From Paenibacillus sp. Root52 (GTDB taxonomy: Bacteria; Bacillota; Bacilli; Paenibacillales; Paenibacillaceae), in assembly GCF_001426865.1 (NCBI RefSeq), contig NZ_LMFO01000012.1:125086-189085 (forward strand): 64,000 nucleotides of DNA. The letters are read 5' to 3'. Shown one piece after another: positions 45,453 to 54,736 of this stretch (position 1 is the first letter of the stretch; the number at the start of each line of letters is the position of its first letter). Made by a program: the position numbers and the translations under genes. The notes below the pieces were generated by a model that did no database searches, had not been told where the DNA came from, and saw nothing but the letters and a program-made list of their open reading frames with translations.

Positions 45453-46070
45453 ATGAGCCTATTAGATTGGGTATTTGACAATCTGTACATTGTAGCGGTT
45501 GTTGGCTTTATGCTATTTTCATTCCTCGGGAAAGCCGCCAAATCGGTTGATCCGAACAAAAAGCGTCCGAGCAACGGGATGCCTACCTTTGGTGGTAGTG
45601 GTGACTCTGATCAAAATGGACGTTCTTCTGAGGACACGAGAACGCAATCCACAGGGTCTTCTAATCATGGAGACACTCGTTATGATGAGCAATACGACGA
45701 TCGTTATGATGATAGAAGGTATGATGAGGAAACGTATGATGATCGCTATGAACCCATGTACTCTGAGCCTGCGCCAAGTTCTAGGCAATCCGACGAATAT
45801 GGCAGCCAGAGTACAGTAAGTGCGATGAGTAGTTCTCTTGAAGAGCAGATGAAGCAGATGGAACAGCAACAACGTGTAATTCAAGAACGTTTGAATCGTA
45901 TTTCATCAGCGAATACTCCGGTTGTCTCTGATTCTAGTTGGGATGAAACCACAAACGAATCTGGGCAGTCTATGCTTCGCAGGGAAGATATTCGTACGGG
46001 TGTTTTATGGGCTGAAGTATTGGGTTCCCCACGTTCCAAACAACCGTTTGGGACTCGAGGTAAGCTGTAA
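45453..46070 (+). CDS. Membrane-anchored Tyr/Asp-rich coiled-coil protein of the flotillin operon
   Basis: This 205-residue protein has an N-terminal membrane helix (LYIVAVVGFMLFSFLG, residues ~11-27), a Ser/Gly/Asn linker, repeats of Tyr-Asp-Asp-Arg-Tyr type between about 75 and 105, a short Gln/Met/Glu coiled coil (SSLEEQMKQMEQQQRVIQER) and a conserved-looking tail (LRREDIRTGVLWAEVLGSPR). The start is ATG 45453 behind GGCGGTG. It takes the place of yqfB in B. subtilis, which is also a small membrane protein, but I see no clear homology. It probably works at the membrane with FloA; its role is unknown. Confidence 0.8.
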   Translation: MSLLDWVFDNLYIVAVVGFMLFSFLGKAAKSVDPNKKRPSNGMPTFGGSGDSDQNGRSSEDTRTQSTGSSNHGDTRYDEQYDDRYDDRRYDEETYDDRYEPMYSEPAPSSRQSDEYGSQSTVSAMSSSLEEQMKQMEQQQRVIQERLNRISSANTPVVSDSSWDETTNESGQSMLRREDIRTGVLWAEVLGSPRSKQPFGTRGKL

Positions 46071-46090
46071 TAATTTCTAAATGAATGAGG

Positions 46091-46140
46091 AAAAGGGTCG
46101 TCTCTGGTGAGTGTTTGAGCCAGATGACGGCTCTTTTTTT
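46091..46140 (+). terminator. Intrinsic terminator of the nfeD-floA operon
   Basis: AAAAGGGTCGTC..CTGG pairs with CCAG..GACGGCTCTTTT with wobbles, followed by seven T residues. Confidence 0.8.
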
Positions 46141-46191
46141 GTTTTTATAATTCTTTTATCCGTTTCCAACTCAACCTTTACCATAGTTCTC

Positions 46192-46218
46192 ATATATTCA
46201 GGCTTAACCGCATAAGTT
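46192..46218 (+). promoter_or_regulatory. Candidate mother-cell (sigma-E) promoter of yqfC-yqfD
   Basis: ATATATT at 46192-46198 and CATAAGTT at 46211-46218 fit an ATA-N16-CATA sigma-E layout with two mismatches in the -10. The start would be about 46225, 24 bases before yqfC. In B. subtilis yqfCD is sigma-E dependent. Confidence 0.45.
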
Positions 46219-46248
46219 GAATTGTAGAGGAAGGGGGAAGACCTTCGA

Positions 46249-46542
46249 ATGACTCGAATTAGTCGCAAGCTGCGCAGATGGACTAGTGAGGTGTTAGATC
46301 TGCCGCAGGATGTGCTTTACGATATGCCACGGTTAACCCTGATTGGCAATAAGCAATTGTATATAGAGAATCATCGAGGTGTCATCCATTTTACACCGGA
46401 TCGCATCGTTCTTGCTCTATCCCAAGGTGAACTGGAGATTAGAGGGGCTGAGCTGATGATCCGTAATATCTTACCAGATGAGGTGGCTGTGGAAGGCACG
46501 ATTCTAGATATTCATATGAATGGAGCGGAGGGGAACGGATGA
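46249..46542 (+). CDS. yqfC: Sporulation protein YqfC
   Basis: This 97-residue protein has the YabP/YqfC beta-rich fold: LPQDVLYDMPRLTLIGNKQL, then YIENHRGVIHFTPDRIVLAL and LEIRGAELMIRNILPDEVAV. Members are sporulation-specific and act in the mother cell. It overlaps yqfD by ATGA, so the two are coupled. GGAAGGGGG precedes the ATG. Position and neighbours match B. subtilis. Confidence 0.95.
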   Translation: MTRISRKLRRWTSEVLDLPQDVLYDMPRLTLIGNKQLYIENHRGVIHFTPDRIVLALSQGELEIRGAELMIRNILPDEVAVEGTILDIHMNGAEGNG

Positions 46543-47732
46543 AGCAGCCCAGTCTGTACAAACTGCGTGGAGCGGTCCGAATCACGGTTACTGGGGGAGA
46601 CATTGAGGGGTTAATTAACTTGCTGGCAGTGCAGGGACTGGAAGTTTGGAACCTGCGTGCCAGGGATGGACGACGGGCAGATATGAACATTTTGCTGCCT
46701 GATTTCTTCAAGTTGCGTCCGTTACTGAAACGGACAGGCTGCAAAGTGAAGGTGACTCATCGCAGAGGATTCCCGTTTTTTGTTGCCCGACTATTGAAAA
46801 GGAAGTTTTTCCTTGGTGGAATGTTATTTTTTATCGCAGCTTTGTTTGCGTTAACGTCTATGGTCTGGAATGTAGAAGTGAAGGGCAATGTGAAGATTCC
46901 AACAGATGAGATTCTTGCGGCTGCCCAAAAAGAGGGGTTATATCCTTTTCAGTGGTCATTTCGTCTTCCCAGCCAGGACAAGCTCTCTAGACAGCTTGCG
47001 TTGACGCTGCCAGATGTAACTTGGGTTGGGGTAACCAAGGAAGGCACGAATGTCACCATTCAAGTTGTAGAGTCAGCACAACCGAAGCGAGAGCCTTTAA
47101 TGAACCCTAGACATCTAATAAGTAAGTCCGACGCGGTGGTCACTCAGATTTACGCGGAGCAGGGGCGGCCGGTTGTACAGGAAAACATGCGTGTAAAAAA
47201 AGGACAAGTGTTGATCTCAGGTATACTAGGAGATGAAGAAAATACGGAAAACGTAGTGGCGAAAGGTGATATTCGCGGTTTAGTGTGGCGTGAATATCAA
47301 GTTGAAGTGCCACTTATACAAAAGCTCAATACGATGACTGGTGAGAGCAAAGAGCGATTTTACATCGTGCTAGGGAAATGGGCAGTACAGCTATGGGGGT
47401 ATGGTAAGGTTCCTTTTAACTCATATGAAACATCCAGCAACCATGATCCGCTCACTTGGCGCTCCTTTAGTCTTCCTATGGGGTGGTTAACGGAGACAGA
47501 TAGGGAAACCCGTGCACATGAAGTACAGCAGAGTGTAGAATGGGCGAAAAGCAAAGGATTGGAAGGGGCTAGAAACGATATTATCGCTAAAAATGGGAAA
47601 GAAACTAAAATTATAAGTGAAAAAATTTTGCATGAGAAGAAAGAGAATGGTAAAGTTTATATGAAAGTATTATTTGAAGTAGAAGAAAGTATTGCGGAAG
47701 AACTTCCGCTAGTCCATAGTCAAGGAGAATGA
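46539..47732 (+). CDS. yqfD: Sporulation protein YqfD
   Basis: This 397-residue stage IV-type sporulation protein has an N-terminal soluble part (VRITVTGGDIEGLINLLAVQ), one membrane segment (FFLGGMLFFIAALFALTSMV, ~residues 90-109) and an extracytoplasmic domain beginning WNVEVKGNVKIPTDEIL, which resembles the POTRA-like start of the family. It includes LPDVTWVGVTKEGTNVTIQV and RHLISKSDAVVTQIYAEQG. It is thought to act with YqfC in spore morphogenesis; the exact function is unknown. Confidence 0.95.
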   Translation: MKQPSLYKLRGAVRITVTGGDIEGLINLLAVQGLEVWNLRARDGRRADMNILLPDFFKLRPLLKRTGCKVKVTHRRGFPFFVARLLKRKFFLGGMLFFIAALFALTSMVWNVEVKGNVKIPTDEILAAAQKEGLYPFQWSFRLPSQDKLSRQLALTLPDVTWVGVTKEGTNVTIQVVESAQPKREPLMNPRHLISKSDAVVTQIYAEQGRPVVQENMRVKKGQVLISGILGDEENTENVVAKGDIRGLVWREYQVEVPLIQKLNTMTGESKERFYIVLGKWAVQLWGYGKVPFNSYETSSNHDPLTWRSFSLPMGWLTETDRETRAHEVQQSVEWAKSKGLEGARNDIIAKNGKETKIISEKILHEKKENGKVYMKVLFEVEESIAEELPLVHSQGE

Positions 47733-47738
47733 GGCTAT

Positions 47739-48710
47739 TTGTCAGAACAAACACGCAGCATACGAATCTCCCTCCAAACTGCGGGAGAGGGTCAATCTCT
47801 GTTTGGACCCCAAGATATTTTTCTGAAATTAATTGAAGCTGAGATTCCTGCTCAGATCTCATCCCGTGAAGCGGAGATCGTGATCTTCGGGAATGCACAG
47901 AACGTAGAATCGCTAGAACAGTTATTTGATGTATTATTGCAATTGGTACGTAATGGATATGTGTTAACTGAGCGGGATGTTAAATACGCGATTGAGCTAG
48001 CGAAGGAACTGCGTGCAGACCAGCTTCTTGACCTGTTCAAGGGTGAGATTACAACGACCTATCGAGGGAAGCCGATCCGGGTAAAAACGATTGGACAGAA
48101 GCACTATGTAACTTCGATTAAGAAACGGGACGTTGTATTTGGTATTGGTCCTGCAGGTACAGGTAAAACCTATCTGGCAGTCGTGCTCGCTGTGGCAGCG
48201 CTCAAGGAAGGCAGCGTAAAGCGAATTGTACTTACAAGACCTGCGGTTGAGGCTGGTGAAAGCCTAGGCTTCCTCCCGGGTGATTTGCAAGAGAAGGTAG
48301 ATCCTTATTTACGTCCACTGTACGATGCGTTATATGATGTGATGGGACAAGAGCAGACAGCAAAAGCGCTAGAGCGAGGGTTAATAGAAATTGCACCTTT
48401 GGCATACATGCGTGGACGTACGCTTGATGATTCATTCATTATTTTGGATGAAGCCCAGAACACGACGCCTGAACAAATGAAAATGTTTTTGACCCGTCTT
48501 GGTTTTGGCTCCAAAATGGTCATTACCGGCGATGTTACACAAATTGATTTACCCCGCGGCAAGAAATCTGGATTAGTGGAAGCGAAAACGATACTGACTG
48601 AAGTGGAAGAAATCGGATTTGTGTTCTTTGCAGAGCAAGATGTTGTAAGACACTCTCTCGTTCAGAAAATTATCGTTGCATACAACCACGCCGCAGAAAA
48701 TCAAGAATAG
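47739..48710 (+). CDS. phoH: PhoH family ATPase
   Basis: This 323-residue protein has an N-terminal KH-like region and an ATPase core with Walker A GPAGTGKT (137-144) and Walker B SFIILDEAQNTTPEQMKMFL. RPAVEAGESLGFLPGDLQEK and MVITGDVTQIDLPRG are family hallmarks. PhoH is linked to RNA metabolism, consistent with the ybeY gene two places downstream. The start is TTG 47739, with AAGGAG 10 bases upstream, 6 bases after the yqfD stop. It may be transcribed from yqfC but needs vegetative expression too. Confidence 0.96.
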   Translation: MSEQTRSIRISLQTAGEGQSLFGPQDIFLKLIEAEIPAQISSREAEIVIFGNAQNVESLEQLFDVLLQLVRNGYVLTERDVKYAIELAKELRADQLLDLFKGEITTTYRGKPIRVKTIGQKHYVTSIKKRDVVFGIGPAGTGKTYLAVVLAVAALKEGSVKRIVLTRPAVEAGESLGFLPGDLQEKVDPYLRPLYDALYDVMGQEQTAKALERGLIEIAPLAYMRGRTLDDSFIILDEAQNTTPEQMKMFLTRLGFGSKMVITGDVTQIDLPRGKKSGLVEAKTILTEVEEIGFVFFAEQDVVRHSLVQKIIVAYNHAAENQE

Positions 48711-48726
48711 AAAGGGATTGTCTAAG

Positions 48727-50976
48727 GTGACCTCTAAGGAACTGTCAAAAGGCAAATCTTTTCAGAATAGAGCTACAGGATGGAAGTATAGCGTGTGGGC
48801 ACGCTATCTTCTGTTTTTGTTTCTGGTGATTCTCTTCTTCGTGAGCCTAGCTCCCAAGCTGCTTCCTGAGCGGTACGATATTCAGGAAGGGACACGCAGT
48901 GAAGTGGATATTGCTGCACCTATGCAGATTCCGAACAATAAAGCTACGCTAAAAGCGCAAGAAGAAGCCGCCGAACGTGTGCAGCCTATTTATCAAATTG
49001 TTCAGATGCGCAATGAGAATCTAATGACGACATTACTTGATCGTATTGACCGATTGAATCAGGATGATCAGATATCAAGTCAAGATAAAATTGACATTTA
49101 CCGGGAAGAAATTCCGCAGCGTCAGAAGGATTTTGTGTCCAATTTTATCAACAATAACCGGAAGTCAGGTACATACTCCGAAACGTTACTGGAAGAAATC
49201 AGAAATGTAGTACAGGAGCAAAGCTACCGGATCCCGGAAGAGACATACATCAAAATATCTCGTCTCACGTCGGATGATATTCAGGAAATGAAATCTGTTG
49301 CCAGGGACATTGTCTCTAGACTGATGACGGATCAGATCAGTGATGCAACAACGGCTCGTGCGAAAGTCGCCGAGATGGTTAGTGTCAGCTCGCTTAGCAA
49401 ACGTACACAGCGTGAAGTTGTGCAGGAGCTAGGACGACTTGTTCTAACGTCCAATCGTTTCTACGATGAAGAGGGGACAAAAGAAGCGAAGGTACAGGCT
49501 CGTGAGAACACGCAAACCGTGTTTATCAAGCAAGGAGACACTCTAGTAGCCAAAGGGGAAATAATCACCCCAGAGATGTATGCACTGCTGGATGAGAATG
49601 ATTTGTTGAAAAATGAAGTGAATTATTGGCCGCAACTTGGATTGCTCATGCTGTCCTGTCTGTTATCAGCGGCGATTCTCATGTATATTCAGCAATGTAG
49701 CGGCACACATTTTAAATACAACAATGCACAGCTGCTAATGCTTGTCCTTATATTCATCATTACGATTGTAGTTATGCATGTGACCGCATTCATCCAGACA
49801 AACGAACAGTCGTATGTAGGATTCCTTGCACCGGTTGCTGTGGGTGCGATGTTAATTGCTTTGCTACTGGATACTTCGCTTGCTTTTGTATGTTCCATAA
49901 TCATTGGCATGCTCTCAAGTATCATTCTTAATACGCATCAGGGTCAGATTTTTGACTTCGAATTTGGCTTCTTCGCTGTATTGGTTTCCTTTGTTGCTAT
50001 TTTTGCAACCCATAAGGCGAGTCAGCGCTCAACGATCTTAAAGGGTGCTATTATGGTCTGTCTCTTTGGTTCCATTGCTGTTTTCACACTCGCTTTAATT
50101 GACACAGGTGACTGGAACCGCACAACGACATTGTATGGTGTAGGTTTCGCCTTTGCTAGTGGTGTGTTAACCGCTATACTTGTCATTGGACTTATGCCAT
50201 TCTTTGAAACATCGTTTGGCATCTTGTCTGCTCTCAAACTTGTGGAGCTATCCAATCCAAACCATCCGTTGTTACGCAAGCTATTGACGGAGACGCCAGG
50301 TACGTATCATCACAGCGTCATGGTGGGTAATCTGTCAGAGGCTGCGGCCGAAGCGATTGGAGCTAACGGACTGCTATGTCGTGTCGGATCGTATTATCAT
50401 GATATCGGGAAGACGAAGCGACCTATTTATTTTATTGAAAACCAAAATAATATGGAGAATCCTCATGATTCCATTGATCCAAAGCTGAGTAAGTCGATCA
50501 TCGTTGCTCATGCTAGAGATGGAGTGGAAATGCAAAAGGATTACAAGCTACCCAGACCGATTCGCGATATAGCGGAACAGCATCATGGGACAACATTCCT
50601 GCACTTCTTCTACCATAAGGCGTTACGACAGGCTGAAGAAGCGGGGATCGAACCTGATTTTACGGAAGAGGATTTCCGTTATCCAGGGCCGAAAGCTCAA
50701 TCCAAAGAGTCTGCCATTGTTGGTATAGCAGATAGTGTGGAAGCGGCTGTTCGTTCGCTGCGTAAACCGACGGTTGAGCAAGTGGAGTCCATGATTGAGA
50801 AGATTATCAAAGGTAGATTGGATGATCATCAGTTTAATGATTGCGATCTAACGATGCGGGAACTTGATATTGTTGCCAAAACTTTGAAAGAAACGGTAAT
50901 GGGCATTTTCCACTCCCGGATCGAATATCCAGAGGAAATGAAGAAACCAAAACCTACTTCACCCGAAGCAGGTTGA
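48727..50976 (+). CDS. pgpH: 7TM-HD cyclic-di-AMP phosphodiesterase PgpH (YqfF)
   Basis: This is a 749-residue membrane protein. A first membrane helix (YLLFLFLVILFFVSLAP) is followed by a ~270-residue extracellular 7TMR-HDED domain, a block of seven membrane helices (about 315-500) and a cytoplasmic HD domain with YHHSVMVGNLSEAAAE, SYYHDIGKTKRP and AEQHHGTTFLHFFY. PgpH degrades c-di-AMP to pApA and so affects osmotic and cell-wall homeostasis. The start is probably GTG 48727, about 10 bases after AAAGGG. The frame from 48676 overlaps phoH without a ribosome site. Confidence 0.95.
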   Translation: MTSKELSKGKSFQNRATGWKYSVWARYLLFLFLVILFFVSLAPKLLPERYDIQEGTRSEVDIAAPMQIPNNKATLKAQEEAAERVQPIYQIVQMRNENLMTTLLDRIDRLNQDDQISSQDKIDIYREEIPQRQKDFVSNFINNNRKSGTYSETLLEEIRNVVQEQSYRIPEETYIKISRLTSDDIQEMKSVARDIVSRLMTDQISDATTARAKVAEMVSVSSLSKRTQREVVQELGRLVLTSNRFYDEEGTKEAKVQARENTQTVFIKQGDTLVAKGEIITPEMYALLDENDLLKNEVNYWPQLGLLMLSCLLSAAILMYIQQCSGTHFKYNNAQLLMLVLIFIITIVVMHVTAFIQTNEQSYVGFLAPVAVGAMLIALLLDTSLAFVCSIIIGMLSSIILNTHQGQIFDFEFGFFAVLVSFVAIFATHKASQRSTILKGAIMVCLFGSIAVFTLALIDTGDWNRTTTLYGVGFAFASGVLTAILVIGLMPFFETSFGILSALKLVELSNPNHPLLRKLLTETPGTYHHSVMVGNLSEAAAEAIGANGLLCRVGSYYHDIGKTKRPIYFIENQNNMENPHDSIDPKLSKSIIVAHARDGVEMQKDYKLPRPIRDIAEQHHGTTFLHFFYHKALRQAEEAGIEPDFTEEDFRYPGPKAQSKESAIVGIADSVEAAVRSLRKPTVEQVESMIEKIIKGRLDDHQFNDCDLTMRELDIVAKTLKETVMGIFHSRIEYPEEMKKPKPTSPEAG

Positions 50977-51016
50977 TTAAAACCTCTAATAATCAGTAGA
51001 CAGGAGTTATGAAAGA

Positions 51017-51514
51017 ATGAGTCTTAACCTGGCATGGAATAATGAACAACAGGATAAAGAAATTACAGAGCCTATGATTGCGATGCTGGAGCAATTGCTC
51101 AACCTTGCAGGGGGAGCCGAAGGTGTTGCTGAAGGAGAAGTAGCTCTGACATTTGTAGATGATGAACAGATCCATGAATTGAACCGGGATTATCGTGGTA
51201 TCGACCGTCCAACAGATGTATTGTCATTCGCCATGAATGAGACTGTGGATGAAGAACTGGATATCATTTATGAACTGGACGAAGATGAGGAAATGGAAGA
51301 AATGCCAGATGTACTCGGCGACATTATCATCTCTGTTCCGCGTACGATTCTGCAAAGTGAAGAGTACGGGCATTCCTTTGAACGCGAACTAGGCTTTCTG
51401 TTTGTCCACGGATTTTTACACTTGCTTGGCTATGACCATCAGGATGAGGTCAGTGAGGCTGAGATGATGGGTAAGCAGGAAGCTGTATTGGCTCAGGCCG
51501 GGTTGACACGATAA
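51017..51514 (+). CDS. ybeY: Endoribonuclease YbeY (rRNA maturation)
   Basis: YbeY helps 16S rRNA 3' maturation and ribosome quality control. The 165-residue protein has the zinc triad motif HGFLHLLGYDH (His-x3-His-x5-His) and PTDVLSFAMNE. An acidic insertion (ELDEDEEMEEMPDVLGD) is present before the LGDIIIS strand. AGGAG precedes the ATG. The stop TAATG shares one base with dgkA. Confidence 0.97.
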   Translation: MSLNLAWNNEQQDKEITEPMIAMLEQLLNLAGGAEGVAEGEVALTFVDDEQIHELNRDYRGIDRPTDVLSFAMNETVDEELDIIYELDEDEEMEEMPDVLGDIIISVPRTILQSEEYGHSFERELGFLFVHGFLHLLGYDHQDEVSEAEMMGKQEAVLAQAGLTR

Positions 51515-51885
51515 TGAAGCGGCGCTCCTGGGGTCTGGTGTTCCGCAATGCAGCGGAAGGAATTGCATACGGCTTCCGAACTCAGAGGAATGTAAGAGTC
51601 CATACAGGAGTAGCTCTCATCATGTGTGCAGCTGGATTTTTTTTCGGGATTTCCAGAACAGATTGGCTGTTTGTTTTGGCAGCCATTTTTTTGGTACTGG
51701 TGACCGAATTAATGAACACGGCTGTAGAAGCTGCGGTTGATCTCGCACATCCGGATATTCACCCGCTTGCCAAAGCGGCGAAGGACACCGCGGCTGGAGC
51801 AGTACTTCTGGCTGCGGTATTCGCTGTCATTATTGGATGTGTTGTATTCTTTAAACCGGTACTGAACTGGTTAGGATTGTATTAA
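51514..51885 (+). CDS. dgkA: Diacylglycerol/undecaprenol kinase family protein
   Basis: This 123-residue protein has three membrane helices. The active-site signature ELMNTAVEAAVDL (Glu-x2-Asn-Thr-Ala-x-Glu) and HPLAKAAKDTAAGAVLL are present. In Gram-positive bacteria DgkA mainly phosphorylates undecaprenol, recycling the cell-wall lipid carrier. It lies in the order ybeY-dgkA-cdd-era, which is conserved in Bacilli. Confidence 0.96.
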   Translation: MKRRSWGLVFRNAAEGIAYGFRTQRNVRVHTGVALIMCAAGFFFGISRTDWLFVLAAIFLVLVTELMNTAVEAAVDLAHPDIHPLAKAAKDTAAGAVLLAAVFAVIIGCVVFFKPVLNWLGLY

Positions 51886-51953
51886 TTTTCTAAATGTAGT
51901 TGAATTTAATTTATAGAGCGTAGCTTTATATGACCTAAGGGAGAGAATGTAGT

Positions 51954-52367
51954 ATGGATAACGGACTGCTGATGCAGGAAGCGATTAAGGCGCGTACCAA
52001 AGCGTACATCCCTTATTCGCATTTCGGTGTAGGCGCGGCATTACTTGATCATGAAGGTAATGTGCATCACGGATGTAATATTGAAAATGCTGCGTATACA
52101 CCTGGCAACTGTGCTGAACGAACAGCATTGTTTAGTGCGATTGCAGGTGGCCAGCAGCCGCGGAGCTTCAAAGCCATTGCTATTGTAGGTGACACGGATG
52201 ACCCGATTGCGCCTTGTGGAGTATGTCGTCAAGTAATGTTCGAATTGTGCGAACCAGACATGAAGGTTATTCTTGGAAACATGAAAGGTGACCTGCGCGA
52301 GACTACGGTTGCAGAATTGATTCCATATGCATTTGGACCGTCTGATCTAAATTCGGCTCAAAAATAA
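51954..52367 (+). CDS. cdd: Cytidine deaminase
   Basis: This 137-residue enzyme deaminates cytidine and deoxycytidine in pyrimidine salvage. It is the small tetrameric, Cys-ligand type: NCAERTA (Cys53 zinc ligand, Glu55 proton shuttle) and PCGVCRQ (Cys88, Cys91). YSHFGVGAALL and CNIENAAYTPG build the substrate pocket. A GGGAGAG site precedes the ATG. Confidence 0.97.
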   Translation: MDNGLLMQEAIKARTKAYIPYSHFGVGAALLDHEGNVHHGCNIENAAYTPGNCAERTALFSAIAGGQQPRSFKAIAIVGDTDDPIAPCGVCRQVMFELCEPDMKVILGNMKGDLRETTVAELIPYAFGPSDLNSAQK

Positions 52368-52406
52368 ACTATTACATTCCAGGCCTAGGCGCCTGAGGAG
52401 GAACAT

Positions 52407-53306
52407 ATGAAAAAACAAGCATTTAAATCCGGATTTGTAGCCATCGTTGGACGCCCCAATGTAGGTAAATCGACGTTAATGAATCAAGTTATTGGTCAAA
52501 AGATTGCCATTATGTCGGACAAGCCACAAACGACACGTAATAAAATTCATGGTGTATATACTTCTGAGCATCAACAGATCGTTTTTCTAGACACACCTGG
52601 TATCCATAAGCGTCAGTCCAAACTAGGTGATTACATGAATCAGACTGCACTGAACACACTTCACGAAGTTGAAGCTGCGCTATTCCTGATTGATGCTTCT
52701 GAGGGTATGGGTGGAGGCGATCGTTACATTGCAGAACAATTGAAAAATGTTCGCACTCCAATCATTTTGGTAATGAACAAAATTGATAAAGTTGAACCTG
52801 AAGCATTACTTCCTTTGATTGAGGAATATCGTAAACTTCACGATTTTGCTGAGATTGTTCCTGTATCCGCTAAGCTCGGCAATAATGTGAATACATTACT
52901 GGAGCAGATCAGTAAATACTTGCCAGAAGGTCCGCAATACTACCCTGAGGATCAGGTGACAGATCACCCAGAGCAATTCGTTTGCGCTGAGCTGATTCGG
53001 GAGAAAATTCTGCAAATGACTCGTGAAGAAGTGCCGCACTCCATTGCGGTAACGATTGAAGACATGAAAGTGCAGGATAATGGCGTTGTCTACATTTCGG
53101 CAGTTATTTTTGTAGAACGCGATTCACAAAAAGGGATTATTATCGGCAAGCAAGGTGCCTTGCTCAAAGAAGTCGGTAAACGTGCTAGGCAGGACATTCA
53201 GAACCTGTTAGGCTCCAAAATTTTTATGGAACTGTGGGTAAAGGTGAAAAAAGACTGGAGAAATCAGGATCGTGTGTTGCGTGACCTTGGTTTCGGTCGT
53301 GAGTAA
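52407..53306 (+). CDS. era: GTPase Era
   Basis: Era binds the 3' end of 16S rRNA and checks 30S assembly. The 299-residue protein has G1 [10 protein letters not shown]2 region [10 protein letters not shown]3 DTPGIHK and G4 NKID, followed by a KH domain with [27 protein letters not shown] precedes the ATG. It is in the conserved cdd-era-recO order. Confidence 0.98.
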   Translation: MKKQAFKSGFVAIVGRPNVGKSTLMNQVIGQKIAIMSDKPQTTRNKIHGVYTSEHQQIVFLDTPGIHKRQSKLGDYMNQTALNTLHEVEAALFLIDASEGMGGGDRYIAEQLKNVRTPIILVMNKIDKVEPEALLPLIEEYRKLHDFAEIVPVSAKLGNNVNTLLEQISKYLPEGPQYYPEDQVTDHPEQFVCAELIREKILQMTREEVPHSIAVTIEDMKVQDNGVVYISAVIFVERDSQKGIIIGKQGALLKEVGKRARQDIQNLLGSKIFMELWVKVKKDWRNQDRVLRDLGFGRE

Positions 53307-53410
53307 TCATCCGAGAGGTATCCAGTAATTGCAACGCATAGTTTACCTTGCAAGACTCCATCCTATCTTCTAGAAGCACACGTCATTTCCGAAGAGAGGA
53401 TGAAATTCCG

Positions 53411-53551
53411 ATGCGAGATTTTTCGTGGAAGGTTTTTGCGATGACGGGGGATGTAGAATCCTACTTACTGTACGCCGAGGCATGCAGCTCATTGGAGCAA
53501 GAGTCGGATCATGCAGGGGAAGTGATTGAAGATGAAGAAGCCGAGCATTGA
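53411..53551 (+). CDS. yqzL: YqzL family small protein
   Basis: This 46-residue protein (MRDFSWKVFAMTGDVESYLL to VIEDEEAEH) matches the YqzL pattern of a short DFxWKxFxxTGxxxxYLL segment and an acidic tail. It sits between era and recO as in B. subtilis. The ATG at 53411 gives this N-terminus, with GAGAGG 11 bases upstream. The frame extension to 53348 is not credible. Function is unknown. Confidence 0.85.
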   Translation: MRDFSWKVFAMTGDVESYLLYAEACSSLEQESDHAGEVIEDEEAEH

Positions 53552-53584
53552 TTGGCGGATTCAAGAATGGTTAGGTGACGAGGC

Positions 53585-54337
53585 ATGCTATACAGGGTGG
53601 AAGGGATTGTCATCCGCAGCATGGACTATGGCGAGGGAAACAAAATTGTTACGCTTTGCACCGAAAGCGGCGGAAAAGTAGGTGTACTTGTCCGTGGTGC
53701 CAAAAAGCCCAAAAGTCGACATGCTGCACTTGTGCAGCCGTTTACGTTCGGTCAGTACGTTTACTTTCGGAACACGGGTTTGGGAAACTTGAATGCAGGC
53801 GAAATTATTGAGTCATACCATGAGCTGCGTGAGGATCTGGTCAAAGCTGCATATGCGTCTTATGCGTGTGAGCTGCTTGATCGCGTGCTACAGGATGAGG
53901 AGACAGGTACCTTCTGGTTTAAACAACTAAAAGCCTGTCTCCAAGCATTAAAGGAAGATAAGGATCCAGTCGTCATGACTAGTTTATACGAAATGAAAAT
54001 TTTGCAATCGGCTGGTTATGGGCCTGCACTGGATGATTGTATCTCTTGTGGTCAGGAACGACCGGATGAGCAATTGTTCGTAAGTCCTAGACTTGGGGGC
54101 GTATTATGTCGTGCATGTAAGCATTTTGATCCGCCTGCCATGTCAGTAAGCCCTAAGGCGCTGAAATTGCTGAGATTGTTCGCACAGTTTGATCTGCAAC
54201 GGCTGGGTAACATATCTGTAAGCGAAGGAACCCGAGCTGAGATCAAAAAAATCATGCGCGCGTTTATGGATCACCAACTAGGTTTGAATTTGAAGTCCCG
54301 TTCTTTTCTTGATCAAATGGAGAAGTACGGGATTTGA
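53585..54337 (+). CDS. recO: DNA repair protein RecO
   Basis: RecO works with RecR and RecF to load RecA on SSB-coated gaps. The 250-residue protein has the N-terminal OB fold (VEGIVIRSMDYGEGNKIVTL) and a helical C-terminal domain with the zinc site DDCISCGQE plus VLCRACKHF (Cys-x2-Cys ... Cys-x2-Cys). The ATG follows an AGGTGACGAGG site. The RLGGVLC stretch is typical. Confidence 0.96.
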   Translation: MLYRVEGIVIRSMDYGEGNKIVTLCTESGGKVGVLVRGAKKPKSRHAALVQPFTFGQYVYFRNTGLGNLNAGEIIESYHELREDLVKAAYASYACELLDRVLQDEETGTFWFKQLKACLQALKEDKDPVVMTSLYEMKILQSAGYGPALDDCISCGQERPDEQLFVSPRLGGVLCRACKHFDPPAMSVSPKALKLLRLFAQFDLQRLGNISVSEGTRAEIKKIMRAFMDHQLGLNLKSRSFLDQMEKYGI

Positions 54338-54365
54338 GTTGTTTGTAGAAGTGATGAAATACAAC

Positions 54366-54394
54366 TTGACTTCATTCTTATTTTTATATATGAT
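54366..54394 (+). promoter_or_regulatory. Sigma-A promoter of the glyQS leader
   Basis: TTGACT (54366-54371), a 17-base spacer and TATGAT (54389-54394) lie about 35 bases before the T-box stem I. A second TATAAT at 54399 has no usable -35. Confidence 0.65.
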
Positions 54395-54429
54395 GGACTA
54401 TAATTTCTCTTTTGGAGACATGCATTGAA

Positions 54430-54684
54430 CGAGAGAGTAGTAGACAGAATTCTATAATTTATGATTTAGGGCATTAGCTCTGATATCATAATAGAGCGAG
54501 CCGGGGATGGTGGAAGCCCGGATGAATTGGTCTATGAAAGGGCACTCGGGAGCATGAATGGACACGGAAAAGTGGGCTTAGGTTTAGCAGGTTATCCTGT
54601 ACTCCTTGAGCCAAGTAGGGTGGAACCGCGGGAATAGCTCTCGTCCCTACGTCTGGACAACAGGCGTAGGACGGGGGCTTTTTA
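54430..54684 (+). promoter_or_regulatory. Glycine T-box riboswitch
   Basis: The T-box core AGGGTGGAACCGCG is at 54617-54630. Stem I contains the AGAGCGAGCCGGGGATGGTGG-type distal region near 54492-54520. A GGC triplet (54541-54543) followed by A-C-T-C stands at the specifier position, matching glycine. The terminator (AGCTCTCGTCCCTACGTCTG with CAGGCGTAGGACGGGGGCT, then T5) is at 54636-54684. Uncharged tRNA-Gly would pair with the T-box sequence and prevent termination, switching on glyQS. Confidence 0.95.
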
Positions 54685-54736
54685 TTGTCTAAACCGTTCT
54701 AGGCTTGCCAACAAACCATTGAAAAGGAGCATGATT

